This document shows positions 61,291-64,000 of a stretch of 64,000 bases of DNA, one piece after another. Every line of letters starts with the position of its first letter. Position 1 is the stretch's first letter. Both the position numbers and the translations under genes were made by a program. The notes under the pieces were generated by a model. That model ran no database searches and was not told the DNA's origin. It was given only the letters and a program-made list of their open reading frames with translations. This DNA comes from Spodoptera frugiperda (taxonomy: Eukaryota; Arthropoda; Insecta; Lepidoptera; Noctuidae), in contig NC_064214.1 of the NCBI RefSeq assembly GCF_023101765.2, positions 7,012,001 through 7,076,000 on the forward strand, written 5' to 3'.

Positions 61291-63161
61291 AGTATCATTA
61301 TAAAGCGTAAGAGGCTCTAATTGAGATAGGCATTTCAAAAATGGATCTAGTAACAAAGACAAATGGAGCTATACAAAACCAGTTTATTGTGGTCTTGCTT
61401 TATACGATCTTTCCACACATTCGACGGTCAGTTTATACTGGTTCTGTATAGCTTCACGTGTACATTATACATACCGATATAATACAACTTCGTGGGTAGA
61501 TAGCGAAGTCCGTTTTCATATCATTCGAAAGGTCAAAGGATCTAAATGTATGTCTTTAATTAAATACTTTGTAGTACATATACATAGGTATATAGGCACG
61601 TAATGTAAATTCTAATTAGGGTCTATATACTTAAAGGTCTAACAAATGACATACAGATGTCCTTCATGTGAAACGTAGAAAAAAAAAACATTATTGTAGA
61701 CTATATTTCACAGAAGTCATTACTAACTTCTTCGTATTTGAATAATTCGCCATTTTTTCTTGTGACGTGATATATGGATGAATTTGAATTTTATTGTTCA
61801 TAATTTGAGTGTTATGGCTTCAGTAACCGCTGAATGAAATTACTACTGAAAATATCTATGATCACTGTTATGAAACATCAACTTTTGGAGTACCTAGTAA
61901 CCTTTAGGTTAGGAAGATAAAACAAACCAAGAAAATTTACACAAGCTAAAAATAGCATCAAATACATGAACCAACCTTAATGAAGTACCCCAATTTGTAA
62001 ATAAACAGTAATATATTCGATGGTGAAATGAGCAGGTAGAGAGAAGCCGGCCAAATAACTAGCATACCTCTTAATTTGGTTGCCATCAAATAATGCAATA
62101 TAATGCTCGGATCCCATTACCGTGGAATCACCTGCGGGGTCGCTATAAGGAAAATTTTGGGGTAATCTCACCGTTATTAGCAGTCCATTAGGTACATAAA
62201 GATTCTGATCACTGCTTACCCACGGGAATCATTTGCTTAATGATCTATCAATGGCGGGCTATGGCTTGTAGAATAGTGACCATCCCTTATTTTAACGAAT
62301 AGACAGTTGGTGTAACTACACGAAATGATATCGGTGTGATAGCTCTAAAGGTGCTTGTGTTTGGGGTCCGGAGGTCCGCTAATTTTGCGAAAGTTCTTTA
62401 CATTTCTAAACAGTAGGCAACAAACCCGTAATTAGAACTATGTATGGAAATAAACTGGACCCTAATTATGTAGATTTACTTAACGATACAACTGTCAAAA
62501 GACAGTGTAATGAAGTATAAATAATTTTACTAAAAAATGATCGATGGATATAAGATATTATACACAATTCAAATTGAATCAAATTATTCAACGACTCTAT
62601 AGCGTCCCATAGTATCTGTTCTTACCCCATTGGACATAGGCGTGAGGTTATGCATTTATATTATTGTGTGTAGTATTGCATTACACTAAAATAAACGAGA
62701 AAACAAATAAGCAAGATTCAAGAAAACGATTGTACAAGTTTGAAATGAAGCTAACGACACAACTGTGTAACTTTAACACGATAAAAACTGCAGCGACATT
62801 TCTCACTAAGACAAATTGTTTGCTACGTAGCGACTGATTAATTATCTCTAGGTATCCCCTTAAATAATGAAATACTAACACGTTTCTTCGATTAAACCGG
62901 GATGCTTTTAAATAGTAAAGGTTTTAGTTTAGAACTTCAGTGATAATGTATGAGCTCTGGTTTAGATGTTGGGTCACATTTTAGATTGTTTCGTGAGTAC
63001 TTTCCACTCTAGAGAGATAAACTAGATTTTACGATTGTAATCTAATCTAGTGGCCAAAGTGAAATGGCAGTTTTGTGTAAAGGCAGGTACAGTAATTAGA
63101 GTATTGTTCTCTGTCTGGGAATTACCCAAAAGTCCATTTTAGATTCGATTCTATTATTCAA
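61291..63161. other. Gene-free stretch
   Basis: AT-rich; minus frames of 64-66 codons (61977-62171, 62681-62881) are unremarkable. Confidence 0.5.
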
Positions 63162-63347
63162 ATGTTATATTCAATTTATCCTCCATTGCCGCCATCTAAA
63201 GAAATTGAAGTAGCTATCAACATTATACTAAATGAAAGCATAACAGCTCAATGCCATTACCAGGATATTCTCGAAGGAAAATCATTGGAGGCTGCAGACA
63301 AATCTCAGCGAGCGTCGCGTTACGAGCGAAACAAAGCGTTCCAATAA
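63162..63347 (+). other. Unconfirmed small frame, 61 codons
   Basis: ATG-initiated, with a polar, protein-like composition after residue 8 (PPLPPSKEIEVAINIILNES..., ending ASRYERNKAFQ) and an AATAAA just overlapping its end (about 63343). No signal peptide, membrane segment or domain is seen, and no partner exon is evident. Could be a chance frame or a gene remnant. Confidence 0.15.
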
Positions 63348-64000
63348 AAATGTACACGTTATAGAAATAAACGGCCACAAAGCCGCCACTAACCGTGCCA
63401 CTAACACACCATAATCATAAACGTAAACTTAAACGATAAACTTAAATATACGGCGAGCTCGCCGGCTGACAATTTCGGCAGCAGAACATGTACTCAACTA
63501 TTCCCGGGACGAATCATAACAACTTACAATATTGCATTTTGCACTCGGCCAGAACAAGTTTCCCGGGAAATTTTGCCATACAGTTGGAATAGAATTCTAC
63601 ATGTTTTGCTATTTTCTGAACTGGACTGATCTACGAACTAAAAGTAGGATTGCCACGTCCCGATAGGGACATATTGTGTTTCTGTTTTTATGAAACGAAA
63701 ATTTGAAATATAACAAATTCGTGGTACTCGTTCTTTACTAATATTCACTTTAAAAATAAACCTGTACAATTCATTAAAAATAAAATTCTAAAATCATTGG
63801 ATTAATTATCATGCCTTGTTTATTTTGGAACTCAAAATGAAAAAAAAATGTTCACTTTCACTGTACAAAAGTCATGTTTTAAATTTCTTAATCAAGGAAA
63901 ACTAATTAAGTTCTAATGACCTACTTATATTATGTACGTTAATCTGCTTACCTCCTAGTGAGGAGTATGGCGGGTGCACGTAATTGTGAATGTGAACAAT
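63348..64000. other. Gene-free end of window
   Basis: Contains the perfect palindrome CGGCGAGCTCGCCG (63451-63464) and two TTCCCGGGA motifs (about 63499 and 63560) in a GC-richer patch. Nothing else identified. Confidence 0.45.

Overview
The window is AT-rich eukaryotic DNA with poly-A-tailed retroelement ends, tRNA-derived SINEs, short inverted-repeat transposons and dispersed CTAG-ended repeats. From knowledge of repeat families, this combination fits a moth or butterfly genome, most likely Noctuidae or a close relative. The SINE with 'CTAGCGGGTTTACCGGGG', the LINE tail ending in a 'CGCCTGATGGTAAG' block, and the 'AACGGCTAGTTT-type/GCTAGT' tails are of a kind commonly seen in lepidopteran sequence. 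No bacterial or viral gene organisation is present.

I cannot support any host protein-coding gene. No reading frame is longer than about 126 codons, none matches a family I recognise, and the better-looking short frames have equally open frames on the opposite strand. The window is best read as intergenic DNA or the inside of a very large intron. Four or five GC-richer islands (about 9.15-9.5, 14.94-15.12, 25.4-25.96, 51.4-51.65 and 63.16-63.35 kb) are the places where a small exon or a conserved element is most likely.

Layout. 0-4.3 kb: a MITE copy, an RTE-like tail, a SINE, a CTCF-like motif and a TA-flanked MITE. 5.7-7.2 kb: three diverged copies of an ~80 bp module spaced about 650 bp apart, each with an Exd/Hox-like site; this is the most interesting non-transposon structure I see. 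9.1-11.1 kb: a coding-like island and a duplicated ~105 bp element. 10.4-12.6 kb: two members of one CTAG-ended repeat family. 15.2-17.4 kb: a poly-A-tailed retroelement on the minus strand and the second, inverted copy of the first MITE. 18-25 kb: SINEs, a CCAAT-bearing hairpin MITE, a G15 run and a promoter-like segment with CRE and TATA. 25.8-33.3 kb: a GC tandem, a SINE, a small TIR element, a LINE remnant, a hAT-type MITE with 8-bp target duplication, an ACGT-core cluster and an internally deleted SINE. 33-47 kb: mostly unique sequence with one SINE. 47.7-64 kb: SINEs, a LINE 3' end that still codes a reverse-transcriptase C-terminus, a retroelement tail, two minisatellites, and a CTAG-ended element.

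The transposon calls rest on internal repeats, terminal structure and remembered family features. The regulatory calls are motif readings only.
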